A stretch of DNA of 64,000 nt from Poriferisodalis sp965203655 (GTDB taxonomy: Bacteria; Actinomycetota; Acidimicrobiia; Acidimicrobiales; Poriferisodalaceae): positions 496,001 to 560,000 of the forward strand of contig NZ_CBDBDD010000009.1 in NCBI RefSeq assembly GCF_965203655.1, written 5' to 3'. Numbering within the stretch: position 1 is the stretch's first letter; each line of letters begins with the position of its first letter. Shown piece after piece: positions 1 to 7,742 of the stretch. The notes below the pieces were generated by a model. That model was not told where the DNA came from. It saw only the letters and a list, made by a program, of their open reading frames with translations, and did not search any database. The translations under genes were made by a program, and so were the position numbers.

Positions 1-107
1 GGATGCTGCTGGGGATCTGCGGCATCGGGGCGACCGCCGAGCCGCTTGCGGGAGGCCTGTCGATGCCGCCGCTGGTCGTCGCCGACGTCGCGCTGTCGGG
101 GGTGTGA
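1..107 (+). CDS. C-terminal fragment of an unidentified protein
   Basis: An open frame enters at the window edge and stops with TGA at 105-107, four bases before the GTG of the PHP gene, so the two are probably co-transcribed. The visible tail from base 3 begins MLLGICGIGATAEPLAGG and ends in VALSGV. It is too short to assign a family. The ATG at base 3 could be internal, so the true length is unknown. Confidence 0.35.
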   Translation, partial: MLLGICGIGATAEPLAGGLSMPPLVVADVALSGV

Positions 108-110
108 GCT

Positions 111-836
111 GTGCCTCGAACGCCCGCCCCAGCAGCCGTCGAACGGCACCCGCACTTGGCAGACGACTGCCCCGCGGGCTGGGTGCGCGTGGATTTTCAC
201 ACCCACACCATGTGGTCGGGGGACTCGACGACTACGCCGGAGGAATTCGCCGAGTGCCTCGCGGAGAGCGGCATAGACGTCGTGTGCATCACCGACCACA
301 ACGCCGTGCGTGGCGCCCAGCAGCTGCAAGGCGAGCTGGATGCCCGCGTCGTGGTGGGCGAGGAGATGAAGACCCATGCCGGCGAGCTCATCGGCCTGTT
401 CCTGACCGAACGGGTGCCGCAGGGTCTGGCACCCGTGGCGGCCGCGCAGGCGATTAAGTCGCAGGGCGGGCTTGTCTATATCCCGCACCCGTTCGATCCG
501 CTCCGCAACAACCTCCGTCACGACGTGCTCGATGAGCTTGTCGCCGAAGGCCTCGTCGACGGCATGGAGGTGCTGAACTCCAAGACGAGCCTCAACAGCC
601 TCAACTCGCGTGCGGCGCGCTATGCGGGCGAGCACGGCTTGGCGCCGGGCGCCGGCAGCGACGCCCACGTGGCAGAAGCACTCGGGGGCGCGTACCTGGA
701 GATGCCGGACTTCGACGACAACGATCCGGCCGGCTTCCTAGCGTCGATGCGCCAGGGCTGGGCGGTCGGCCACCACTATGACCCGCCCCGTCGCTGGAGA
801 CCGCGCATCATCCCATCGGTGGGGAGCGACGACTAG
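111..836 (+). CDS. PHP-domain metal-dependent phosphoesterase
   Basis: This 241-residue protein has the metal-binding pattern of the PHP (polymerase and histidinol phosphatase) superfamily: HTH at residues 30-32, a TDH motif at 61-63, a Glu at 84, His 126 in PHPFDP, and the closing SDAH at 183-186. PHP proteins hydrolyse phosphoesters with two or three bound metal ions. The short length means one stand-alone catalytic domain, like the YciV/TrpH type that acts on nucleoside bisphosphates or short oligonucleotides; the substrate here cannot be read. The GTG start lies just after the previous stop, and uppP starts 11 bases downstream, suggesting an operon. Confidence 0.8.
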   Translation: MPRTPAPAAVERHPHLADDCPAGWVRVDFHTHTMWSGDSTTTPEEFAECLAESGIDVVCITDHNAVRGAQQLQGELDARVVVGEEMKTHAGELIGLFLTERVPQGLAPVAAAQAIKSQGGLVYIPHPFDPLRNNLRHDVLDELVAEGLVDGMEVLNSKTSLNSLNSRAARYAGEHGLAPGAGSDAHVAEALGGAYLEMPDFDDNDPAGFLASMRQGWAVGHHYDPPRRWRPRIIPSVGSDD

Positions 837-847
837 GGGCTGTTGCG

Positions 848-1726
848 TTGGGTGATATCGCCGGCGTCGCGGACGTGGGCGTCGCGATCGTGCTCGGCCT
901 GCTGCAGGGGCTGACCGAGTTCTTCCCGGTGTCCTCCAGTGCCCACCTCGAGCTGGTGCCCTGGCTGGCCGGCTGGGACCTCTTCGATGGCGACAACGAG
1001 CTGGAGAACTCATTCGACGTGGCGCTGCACGTGGGCACGCTCGCCGGAGCGGCCCTGTACCTGCGCGCTGACATCGCCCGCTATGCGGTCGCACTGTGGC
1101 GCGGCATCCGGGGCAACCCCACCCCCCACACCGTGGTCGCCGTCAGCCTTGCCGTCTCGGCGATCCCCGCGGCGCTGGTGGGACTGGCACTGGAAGACGT
1201 CGTGCTCGACCTGGCGGAAGAGCCGCTGCTGATCGCAGCATTGCTGCCCGCGTTCGGCTGGTTGCTGTGGCGGTCCGACGTGACGGCCGCCCGGCGGGGA
1301 CTTGAGCGCGAGCGCCACACGTACGGTCTGCGGGACGCCGCCGCCATGGGTTTCGCGCAAGCGATGGCGTTGCTGCCAGGTGTGAGCCGCTCGGGTGTGA
1401 CGATCACGGCGGGGCGATGGCTGGGCTTCGACCGCGCAGCGGCAGCGCGGTTGGCGTTTCTCATGAGCTTGCCGGTGATCGCCGGGGCGGGCCTCTACCG
1501 CGCGGGCACGCTGGCACAGGCCGCTCCCAGCGCGGTGCACGTGCAGCTGATCGTCATCGGCGCCGCGACGGCCGTCGTGTCGTCGTGGGCTGGCGTCGCT
1601 GCGATGGTGCGGTTGCTGGACCGGATGGGCCAGCGCACCCAGCGCTCGCCGTTCGCACTGTTCTTCGGCTACCGGGCAGTGTTGGCGGTGGCGGTCGCCG
1701 TGGTCGTGTTCAGCGGGTTGCGCTGA
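848..1726 (+). CDS. uppP: Undecaprenyl-diphosphatase UppP (BacA family)
   Basis: This integral membrane enzyme removes a phosphate from undecaprenyl diphosphate to recycle the lipid carrier used in peptidoglycan and surface-polymer synthesis. The 292-residue length fits the family. Both signature regions are present: the Glu-rich first motif with E24 followed by FFPVSSSAH (25-33), and PGVSRSG at 177-183. Several hydrophobic helices cover the rest. The start is TTG; the in-frame GTG at 875 would remove residues just before the first conserved helix, so TTG was kept. The 3' end overlaps the convergent SAF-domain gene by 17 bases. Confidence 0.93.
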   Translation: MGDIAGVADVGVAIVLGLLQGLTEFFPVSSSAHLELVPWLAGWDLFDGDNELENSFDVALHVGTLAGAALYLRADIARYAVALWRGIRGNPTPHTVVAVSLAVSAIPAALVGLALEDVVLDLAEEPLLIAALLPAFGWLLWRSDVTAARRGLERERHTYGLRDAAAMGFAQAMALLPGVSRSGVTITAGRWLGFDRAAAARLAFLMSLPVIAGAGLYRAGTLAQAAPSAVHVQLIVIGAATAVVSSWAGVAAMVRLLDRMGQRTQRSPFALFFGYRAVLAVAVAVVVFSGLR

Positions 1727-2327
1727 GGACGACGGGAACGATCACTCCCGTTGCGCTCGCTCGAGCGACTGATTCGAGGTCCGCAGCATCAACCTCGACC
1801 AGCCACCGCTCTGCCTGCGAAGCGAGGACGTGGGCCCGGACACGATCTGCGCTGACGTTGGCCTCGGCGGGATTGAACGGATCGATGTCGGCGAAGAGCA
1901 TCAGCTCGACTGCGGTTCCGGGCCGCACCTCGGGGGCGTGGGGGCCGACGCCGATGCCGATACCGCGACGCCCCGGAGTGACGCCGGAGGTCGGATCGAT
2001 GTCGAGCTCGGTCAGCAGGCCGCCGCGGGGCACGGTCCGGGTGACATCGCCTACGTCGAGAGTGCTGGTGAGCGCCCCAGCAGGGACCAGGTGGGCCGGG
2101 ACTTCGACCAGGTCGACGTTGCCTTCCACCGAGGTCCCGATTGCCAGCGGGGAACTCGCCGCCAGCACACGCACGGGGGCGCCCCATGCTGCGGCAGCCG
2201 ACCGCGCCCGTCCTTGCGTTCCGGCCACGAGCACCAGCGCGACGAGCGCAACGACGCCGACTGCGGTCCAGTGCACGAGATTGGGTCGGCGCTGCCAGAG
2301 ATCGCCGAGCTGTGACAGGAGCGTCAT
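1710..2327 (-). CDS. SAF-domain protein, possibly CpaB/RcpC-like
   Basis: The 205-residue product has a short cytoplasmic N-terminus, one membrane helix at about residues 19-37, then an extracytoplasmic SAF domain. That domain shows the usual layout of the Flp pilus assembly protein CpaB: AIGTSVEGNVDLVEVP, then VPAGAL, then a DVG..TRTVPRGGLL stretch. CpaB and related SAF proteins are thought to bind glycans or help assemble tight-adherence pili. No other pilus gene lies nearby, so that role is only a family-level guess. It is the second gene after the zinc-ribbon gene, 103 bases away across two palindromic repeats. Confidence 0.65.
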   Translation of the reverse strand: MTLLSQLGDLWQRRPNLVHWTAVGVVALVALVLVAGTQGRARSAAAAWGAPVRVLAASSPLAIGTSVEGNVDLVEVPAHLVPAGALTSTLDVGDVTRTVPRGGLLTELDIDPTSGVTPGRRGIGIGVGPHAPEVRPGTAVELMLFADIDPFNPAEANVSADRVRAHVLASQAERWLVEVDAADLESVARASATGVIVPVVLSATR

Positions 2328-2348
2328 GGGAGCCTCCGTCGCACATCA

Positions 2349-2408
2349 CCGCAGCGGCTGTGCCGCTGCGGGCGTGTTTCGATCACCGCAGCGGCTGTAC
2401 CGCTGCGG
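2349..2408. repeat. Two tandem copies of a 23-bp palindrome
   Basis: Between the zinc-ribbon and SAF genes are two palindromes, at 2349-2371 and 2386-2408, with a 37-base period. Each has CCGCAGCGG on the left and CCGCTGCGG on the right around a short centre (the first is perfect over ten bases per arm with TGT between). They could form strong hairpins in the shared mRNA, acting as an attenuator or as a stabiliser of the upstream message. Related CCGCAGC...GCTGCGG palindromes recur at 21981-22027 and 60784-60797. Confidence 0.75.
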
Positions 2409-2430
2409 GATTGTCTTGATGCGGCGGGCG

Positions 2431-2778
2431 TCAGCCTGACGCCGAGGCGGCCCCGACGGAAGAGCTTTCCTTGCCTCCCGACGGGGTCGAATCCTTGGTT
2501 CCTGTTTCGTTGCTTGTGCTGGATGAGCCGCTGGCAGAAGTCGTCGACTTCGAACGGCTCTCGGATCTGCTGTCGTTGCGGTAGAAACCGCTGCCTTTGA
2601 AGCTGATGCCGACGCTGGAGAACACCTTGCGGACCTCGCCGCCGCACTCCGTCACCGACCCATTGAGCGCAGCGCCGTCAGCCGGCAGCGGGCACACCGT
2701 GATCGGATCATCGCTGAAGCTCTGCTGGCGCTCGAAGGTCTGACCACAGTCGGTGCAGCGATACTCGTAGATCGGCAT
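2431..2778 (-). CDS. FmdB-type zinc-ribbon protein
   Basis: The 115-residue product begins MPIYEYRCTDCG, the hallmark of the FmdB family of small zinc-ribbon proteins thought to be regulators. The ribbon is C-x2-C near residue 8 with a second Cys pair around residues 31 and 45 (CPLP and ECGGE). The C-terminal half is a low-complexity Ser/Thr/Gly-rich tail, common in actinobacterial members. The ATG at 2776-2778 has a GGAGACC ribosome site just before it. The frame stays open upstream, but that stretch lacks family features. It heads a two-gene unit with the SAF gene. Confidence 0.85.
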   Translation of the reverse strand: MPIYEYRCTDCGQTFERQQSFSDDPITVCPLPADGAALNGSVTECGGEVRKVFSSVGISFKGSGFYRNDSRSESRSKSTTSASGSSSTSNETGTKDSTPSGGKESSSVGAASASG

Positions 2779-2931
2779 GAGGTCTCCGTTGCGGCGTCCA
2801 GCCAGAAGTCCGGCCACGCCCCTGTCCCCAAGGGGAGCGGCGAGCGTCGGACCGTCGGGCAGTGTAGCGAGGCGTCCCCGGGGGAGCCCGAGCTCATGCG
2901 GGGTGGCGGGTGCTCGGGTTTCCGACCGAGC

Positions 2932-2937
2932 TAGCTT
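2932..2937 (+). promoter_or_regulatory. -10 hexamer (TAGCTT) of the UDP-sugar pyrophosphorylase gene
   Basis: TAGCTT lies eight bases before the GTG at 2946. With transcription starting at the GTG, the mRNA would have no leader, which supports choosing this start. Confidence 0.5.
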
Positions 2938-2945
2938 GAGTCGCC

Positions 2946-4109
2946 GTGCACGACGCTGAAGCACTCGGGGAGCGCTACGGCGTCGACGCCCGCACGGCCC
3001 GGTTGCTCAGCGAGTACGGCTTCGATCCCGACGTGTTCGACCGGCTGCGCGCCGAGTTCATCGACGGGTCCGTTCGAGCCGGCTCAGGCGCCATGGCCGA
3101 GGCGAACTGGGTTCGCGGCCGCATCGAGCCACCGCGCGACGGCGATCTCGTGCGGTTGCCGCCGACCGGTTCGCCTGAACGCAAACGACTCGACCTCGCC
3201 GGCCGCGAGGCGATTGCCGCTGGCCACGTGGGCGTGTTGTTGCTCGCTGGAGGCATGGCCACCCGCTTCGGGGGAGGCGTCAAGGCGCTGGCCGAGATCA
3301 TCCCGCCGCTGACCTTCGCCGACGTCAAGATCGCTGACTTGCAGCAGCTCGCGAGCGAATTGGATTGCGCGATCCCGCTGGTGCTCATGAGCAGCTTCCA
3401 GTCCGACAGCGCGTTGCGCCGCTGGGCTGCGTCGGCGGGCGACGGTGCGCGCGTGCCGGTCGCCATCGCGCCGCAGGGCATCTCCATGCGGCTCTCGACC
3501 GATGGCGGGCTGTTTCGTGACCGTCACGGCGTTGTGTCGCTGCACGCTCCGGGCCATGGCGATGCGCCGTGGGCGATGCGCCACAGCGGTGTGCTGCAGC
3601 AGTTCGCCCGCAGCGGTGGGCGGCACCTGTTCGTCACCAACGTCGACAACGCCGCAGCCACGCTCGACCCGGCGGTCATCGGAGCGCACTTGGCCGCACA
3701 GCGCCCGCTCACCTGCGAAGTCGTCCCGGGCCATGCGGCCGGCGGCGCGCCGTGGCGGGTGGACGGTCGGCTGCAGATCGTCGAGGCCTTCCGCTTGCCG
3801 CCGGGGGTCGATCCGCTGGCGACCGGTGCCACCAACACCAACTCCCTGATCGCCGATGTGGAGGTGTTCGAGGCGGACTGGCCGCTCACCTGGTTCGAGG
3901 TGCGCAAGGTTGCCGACGGCACCGAGGTCGTGCAGTTCGAGCGACTGATCGGCGAATTGTCGGCGTTTGTGGACACCACGATGCTGCTGGTCGACCGCGA
4001 TGGGACTGACGGGCGTTTCCAGCCTGTCAAGGACCCCCAAGAGCTCGAAGCGCGCCGCCCAGAGATCGCCCGCATCCTCGCGGCCAGGGGGGTCACAACC
4101 GGCGGGTAG
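2946..4109 (+). CDS. UTP--hexose-1-phosphate uridylyltransferase (UDPGP family)
   Basis: This 387-residue protein belongs to the UDPGP family, which makes UDP-glucose or UDP-N-acetylglucosamine from UTP and the sugar 1-phosphate. The nucleotide-binding loop LLLAGGMATRFGGGVKA lies at about residues 98-114, with the family's spaced Lys. Further conserved strands are VLMSSFQSD and FVTNVDNAAATLDP. The protein is shorter than eukaryotic UGP and typical of the actinobacterial version. Sugar choice cannot be decided from sequence alone. The phosphohexomutase at 19995-21710 could supply its substrate. Confidence 0.8.
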   Translation: MHDAEALGERYGVDARTARLLSEYGFDPDVFDRLRAEFIDGSVRAGSGAMAEANWVRGRIEPPRDGDLVRLPPTGSPERKRLDLAGREAIAAGHVGVLLLAGGMATRFGGGVKALAEIIPPLTFADVKIADLQQLASELDCAIPLVLMSSFQSDSALRRWAASAGDGARVPVAIAPQGISMRLSTDGGLFRDRHGVVSLHAPGHGDAPWAMRHSGVLQQFARSGGRHLFVTNVDNAAATLDPAVIGAHLAAQRPLTCEVVPGHAAGGAPWRVDGRLQIVEAFRLPPGVDPLATGATNTNSLIADVEVFEADWPLTWFEVRKVADGTEVVQFERLIGELSAFVDTTMLLVDRDGTDGRFQPVKDPQELEARRPEIARILAARGVTTGG

Positions 4110-4120
4110 TCCCTCGCAGG

Positions 4121-4126
4121 TACATT
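4121..4126 (+). promoter_or_regulatory. -10 hexamer (TACATT) of moeA
   Basis: TACATT ends seven bases before the GTG at 4134, the ideal spacing for transcription to begin on the start codon. No Shine-Dalgarno sequence is present. Confidence 0.55.
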
Positions 4127-4133
4127 TCGCCCT

Positions 4134-5345
4134 GTGCTGCCACTTGAGACCGCGCGTTCATATGTCTTGGATCGGTGCCCGGCTCGCAAGCCGGAGCGTG
4201 TGCCGGTTGCAGACGCACTGGGCCTGGTGACTTCCAGCGAGATCATCGCGTCCGAGAGCATCCCGCAATTCGCAAACACGGCCATGGACGGCTTCGCCGT
4301 GCGGTCGGCCGATGTGGCGGATGCGCCGTGCGAGCTGCGCGTCGTCGAGACGATTCCGGCGGGCCACGCGCCGCAGGTCACCGTCGGCCCCGGCGAAGCC
4401 AGTCGCATCATGACCGGCGCAATAGTCCCTCCGGGTGCCGACGCTGTCGTCATGGTGGAGCGCACGGCGATCATCTCGGAGCCGTCAGCCGACCCGGAGA
4501 TCGTGCGCGTCGAGGTCAGCGTCCCTGCGGACAATCACGTCCGGCCCATCGGCGACGATCTGGGAGCCGGTGAGCCTGTGTTCCCCGCCGGAACGGAACT
4601 CACTGCCGGTCACCTCGGCGTGCTGTGCAGCCTCGGCATGACCGAGGTGGAGGTATTCGGGCGGCCACGCGTCGGCGTGCTGTCCACCGGCGACGAACTG
4701 GTCGACGACGGAAGCCCGCTGCAGCCGGGCCAGATCCGCGATTCCAATCGCCGGACCTTGCTGGCATTGGCGCAACGGGCCGATGTGACGCCAGTCGATC
4801 TCGGTCTCGCTCCCGACGATCCGGACGCAATCGAGGCTGCCCTGCGCACCGGCACCGAGACGTGCGATGCCATCGTCACCTCCGGCGGTGTCAGCATGGG
4901 CGACTTCGACTACGTGAAGGCGGTGCTCGACCGCATCGGCGACATGCGGTGGATGCAGGTGGCCATCAAGCCGGCCAAGCCCCTGGCGTTCGGCACGGTG
5001 GGCGACGTTCCGGTGTTCGGACTGCCCGGCAACCCGGTGTCTTCGATGGTGTCCTTCGAGCTCTTTGCCCGGCCCGGTCTGCGCTCGATGATGGGTCACC
5101 CGCAGCCGATCCGGCCCCCGGATCTGGCGTTCGCTGCCGAAGACCTGCCCCGGCGCCCCGATGGCAAGACGCACTTCATGCGGGTGCTCGCCACGCCGCT
5201 GGGCGGCCGCATCGAGGTGCGCTCAGCCGGAGGCCAGAGCTCGCACATGCTGTGGGCCATGGCGAAGTCGAATGCGCTGGCGGTCGTGCCCGATGGCACG
5301 GGAGTTCGCGCCGGAGACAAGGTCGACGTGCTCCTGCTCGACTGA
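4134..5345 (+). CDS. moeA: Molybdopterin molybdenumtransferase MoeA
   Basis: MoeA inserts molybdate into adenylylated molybdopterin, the last step of making basic molybdenum cofactor. The 403-residue protein has all expected landmarks: NTAMDGFAV near residue 48, the ligation region IMTGAIVPPGADAVV, the MoCF-binding core PRVGVLSTGDELV, then SGGVSMGDFDYVK and FGLPGNPVSS, and the C-terminal beta domain. The gene is followed by moaA and moaC, each within about 50 bases. The cofactor could serve the CO-dehydrogenase-like subunits encoded at 45.4-46.7 kb (inference). Confidence 0.95.
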   Translation: MLPLETARSYVLDRCPARKPERVPVADALGLVTSSEIIASESIPQFANTAMDGFAVRSADVADAPCELRVVETIPAGHAPQVTVGPGEASRIMTGAIVPPGADAVVMVERTAIISEPSADPEIVRVEVSVPADNHVRPIGDDLGAGEPVFPAGTELTAGHLGVLCSLGMTEVEVFGRPRVGVLSTGDELVDDGSPLQPGQIRDSNRRTLLALAQRADVTPVDLGLAPDDPDAIEAALRTGTETCDAIVTSGGVSMGDFDYVKAVLDRIGDMRWMQVAIKPAKPLAFGTVGDVPVFGLPGNPVSSMVSFELFARPGLRSMMGHPQPIRPPDLAFAAEDLPRRPDGKTHFMRVLATPLGGRIEVRSAGGQSSHMLWAMAKSNALAVVPDGTGVRAGDKVDVLLLD

Positions 5346-5378
5346 GGTCGCCCGACGTCCTGCGAGCAGGCGACTGGG

Positions 5379-5384
5379 TACGCT
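5379..5384 (+). promoter_or_regulatory. -10 hexamer (TACGCT) of moaA
   Basis: TACGCT sits seven bases before the moaA ATG at 5392, within the 46-base gap after moeA. It picks this ATG over upstream in-frame starts that lie inside moeA. Confidence 0.5.
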
Positions 5385-5391
5385 CACATCG

Positions 5392-6420
5392 ATGAACGGT
5401 TCAGCGGGGGCTCTGGCTCAAGCACGACCGGCGGATCTCGTCGATCCGTTCGGCAGAGTCGTGGGCGATCTGCGCATCTCTGTCACCGATCGGTGCAATT
5501 TCCGCTGCCAGTACTGCATGCCTGCGGAGGGCATGACATGGCTGCCCCGTTCGGAGATCCTCAGCTTCGAAGAGATCGAGCGATTCGCCAAGGTCTGCGT
5601 GGAGCGCTTCGGCTTCGAGAGCATCCGGCTGACCGGAGGGGAACCCTTGGTGCGGGCTCATCTGCCCCAGTTGGTGGAACGTCTCGCCGCACTGGGTGTC
5701 GACGTGGCGTTGACGACCAATGGCGCCACCTTGCGCATGCATGCCAAGCCGCTGGCAGACGCAGGACTGTCACGCATCAACATCAGCCTCGACTCGCTGC
5801 GGCGTGATCGGTTTCTCGAGTTGACCCGGCGCGACGAGCTGGACCGGGTCCTCGACGGCATCGACGCAGCCATCGACGCCGGGCTCGCGCCGACCAAGAT
5901 CAACACCGTCATGATGCGCGGCATCAACGATGACGAGGTCATCGACTTTGCCCGGTTCGGACGGGAGCGCGATATCGAAGTCCGCTTCATCGAATTCATG
6001 CCGCTGGAGGCCGGTGACGTCTGGACGTCGGCAGTGGTGGTGCCCGCAGACGAGATCTTGGCGGCGATCTCGGAGGTGTTCCCGACCGAGCCCGTCCAGC
6101 GAGCCAATGAGCCTGCCGAGCGCTATCGATACCTTGACGGCGGCGGACATGTCGGTGTCATCGCCAGCGTCACTAAGCCGTTCTGTGACAACTGCGACCG
6201 GGTGCGACTGACGGCTGAGGGCCAATTCCGCACCTGCCTGTTCGCGCTCGACGAGTTCGACATGCGTGAGATCCTGCGCAGCGGCGCTGCGGGCGACGAG
6301 CTGGACGACCGGCTGGCCGATGCGATCCGAGGTGCGGTCGGCACCAAGTGGGCTGGTCACTCGATCGGACAGGTCAACTTCATCCGACCGAAGCGCACGA
6401 TGAGTCAGATCGGCGGCTGA
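5392..6420 (+). CDS. moaA: GTP 3',8-cyclase MoaA (radical SAM)
   Basis: MoaA uses S-adenosylmethionine and two 4Fe-4S clusters to rearrange GTP, the first step of molybdopterin synthesis. The radical-SAM motif is C35-N-F-R-C39-Q-Y-C42. The C-terminal cluster ligands lie in PFCDNCDRVRL followed by a later Cys in FRTCLF. LTGGEPLVR supplies the SAM-binding glycines. The protein ends in Gly-Gly, the catalytic tail needed by active MoaA. At 342 residues it is full length. The frame is open further upstream through moeA, but the ATG at 5392 has its own promoter hexamer and matches the family N-terminus. Confidence 0.95.
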   Translation: MNGSAGALAQARPADLVDPFGRVVGDLRISVTDRCNFRCQYCMPAEGMTWLPRSEILSFEEIERFAKVCVERFGFESIRLTGGEPLVRAHLPQLVERLAALGVDVALTTNGATLRMHAKPLADAGLSRINISLDSLRRDRFLELTRRDELDRVLDGIDAAIDAGLAPTKINTVMMRGINDDEVIDFARFGRERDIEVRFIEFMPLEAGDVWTSAVVVPADEILAAISEVFPTEPVQRANEPAERYRYLDGGGHVGVIASVTKPFCDNCDRVRLTAEGQFRTCLFALDEFDMREILRSGAAGDELDDRLADAIRGAVGTKWAGHSIGQVNFIRPKRTMSQIGG

Positions 6421-6457
6421 GGGCCGCCGACCATGAGAAACAGAGGCGGCTGAGGAC

Positions 6458-6943
6458 ATGGCCGAGTCACCCTTCACCCACCTCGACCCGCTCGGCCGGG
6501 CACGCATGGTCGATGTGACGCCAAAGGAGGCATCCCACCGCCGGGCGATCGCTCGCTGCCGTGTGCACATGGCAGCCGAGACAGCGTCGTTGGTCGCTCG
6601 CGGCGCGATCGCCAAGGGAGACGTCATCGCGGTCGCCCGGGTGGCCGGCATCCAGGCCGCCAAGCGCGCCCCGGACCTCATCCCCCTCTGCCACCCCCTG
6701 CTCGTCGGCGCGGTGTATGTGAACTTCGAGATCGCCGACACGTGGATCGAGATCGAGGCCCAAGTCGAGACGGTGGATCGAACCGGCGTCGAGATGGAGG
6801 CGATGACGGCTTGCTCGGTCGCCGCGCTCACCATCTACGACATGTGCAAGTCCGCTGACCGCTCGATGGTCATCGGCGACCTGACCCTGTGGGAGAAGAC
6901 AGGCGGCAAGTCAGGCACGTACCGCCGCGACGTGGCAAGCTAA
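6458..6943 (+). CDS. moaC: Cyclic pyranopterin monophosphate synthase MoaC
   Basis: MoaC converts the product of MoaA into cyclic pyranopterin monophosphate. The 161-residue length is standard. Key motifs are LCHPL (about residues 75-79), TVDRTGVEMEAMTA, the active-site stretch YDMCKSADRSM, and the closing LWEKTGGKSGTY. It starts 37 bases after moaA with GAGGA ahead of the ATG, so it is translated from a message shared with moaA rather than leaderless. Confidence 0.96.
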   Translation: MAESPFTHLDPLGRARMVDVTPKEASHRRAIARCRVHMAAETASLVARGAIAKGDVIAVARVAGIQAAKRAPDLIPLCHPLLVGAVYVNFEIADTWIEIEAQVETVDRTGVEMEAMTACSVAALTIYDMCKSADRSMVIGDLTLWEKTGGKSGTYRRDVAS

Positions 6944-6975
6944 GTGGGCAGGCCCGCCAGCGAGGCAGGTGTTGC

Positions 6976-7494
6976 GTGACTCAACTGGTCTTGGTGCTCC
7001 TGGCGATCGCTTGGGTCGTGGTGTTGGCACCCGATGTCGCTCGGCGGTTCCGGCCGCGACGCCGCGCAACGTCATCGCTTGACCAATTCAGGCAGCAGCT
7101 CGACTCGCTCGGGCGGTCGGTGCCTGCCGCGGCCGACCTCTCGCAGCGACAGCGTCCGAAGGACAGCGGCGAATCGCAGCCGGGTCCCGCTCGGCGTCGG
7201 GTCGGCCCGTCCACGACGATGCCCACCACACCGCAGCAAGCAGCAGTCCGCCGGCGGGACATCGGGTCGCTGCTTGCGCTGTGCATGCTGGTGACTATGG
7301 CCGGCACGCTGGCGACCGGTTCGCTCTGGGCACTCGCTGCATTCGTTTGCATGGGTGGGCTCACCGCCTCGTATGCCGGTTTGGTGGTGCGCCGGCGACG
7401 AGCCGCGCCGACCGCTGAGGTGCACTACCTGCCGTTGCGAGACCAGAGCTCCTCGTCGACGGTGAAGATGGTTCGCCGAATGGCGAACGAATAG
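6976..7494 (+). CDS. Small two-helix membrane protein, unknown function
   Basis: From the GTG at 6976 the product is 172 residues. An N-terminal hydrophobic helix (about residues 3-18) is followed by a basic, Ser/Gln-rich linker of about 75 residues and a pair of hydrophobic helices (about residues 98-138). The tail is basic and then polar. I do not recognise the family. A GAGGCAGG ribosome site precedes the GTG, 32 bases after moaC, so it may be co-transcribed. The last codons, VRRMANE and the stop, form the first copy of a 27-bp tandem repeat. Confidence 0.6.
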   Translation: MTQLVLVLLAIAWVVVLAPDVARRFRPRRRATSSLDQFRQQLDSLGRSVPAAADLSQRQRPKDSGESQPGPARRRVGPSTTMPTTPQQAAVRRRDIGSLLALCMLVTMAGTLATGSLWALAAFVCMGGLTASYAGLVVRRRRAAPTAEVHYLPLRDQSSSSTVKMVRRMANE

Positions 7495-7584
7495 GCGCGG
7501 CGCCGAATGGCGAACGAATAGGCGCGGCGCCGAATGGCGAACGAATAGGCGCGGCGCCGAATGGCGAACGAATAGGCGCGGCGA
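7477..7584. repeat. 27-bp tandem repeat, four copies
   Basis: Four head-to-tail copies (7477-7503, 7504-7530, 7531-7557, 7558-7584) are identical except for the last base. Each unit reads CGAATGGCGAACGAATAGGC plus GCGGCGC. The first copy carries the last codons and stop of the preceding gene, so every copy repeats a mini-frame ATG GCG AAC GAA TAG. There are no spacers between units, so it is not CRISPR. The repeats fill the space between the membrane-protein gene and the tRNA-Ala promoter. Confidence 0.9.
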
Positions 7585-7594
7585 CAGCCGCAGG

Positions 7595-7600
7595 TATATT
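7595..7600 (+). promoter_or_regulatory. -10 hexamer (TATATT) of tRNA-Ala
   Basis: TATATT lies 16 bases before the mature tRNA 5' end, a good distance for a tRNA promoter with a short 5' leader trimmed by RNase P. Confidence 0.55.
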
Positions 7601-7616
7601 CGGCCCCCGCCCGTTA

Positions 7617-7689
7617 GGGGGTGTAGCTCAGTTGGTAGAGCGCTTCGGTCGCATCGAAGAGGCCAGGGGTTCGATTCCCCTCACCTCCA
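7617..7689 (+). tRNA. tRNA-Ala (anticodon CGC)
   Basis: The sequence folds as a standard cloverleaf: acceptor GGGGGTG with CACCTCC (one G-T pair), D stem GCTC/GAGC with GG in the loop, anticodon stem CTTCG/CGAAG around loop GTCGCAT, variable AGGCC, and T arm AGGGG-TTCGATT-CCCCT. The anticodon CGC reads GCG alanine codons. The discriminator is A and the full CCA end is not encoded. Confidence 0.95.
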
Positions 7690-7742
7690 CGTTGAGCCCC
7701 AGGGACCGCTTGGTGAGGTTCCGGCTCACGCGGGGGCCCTCG

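Noticed and set aside
7477..7584. CRISPR array
   Set aside because: Units are directly adjacent with no unique spacers, and no cas genes are present.
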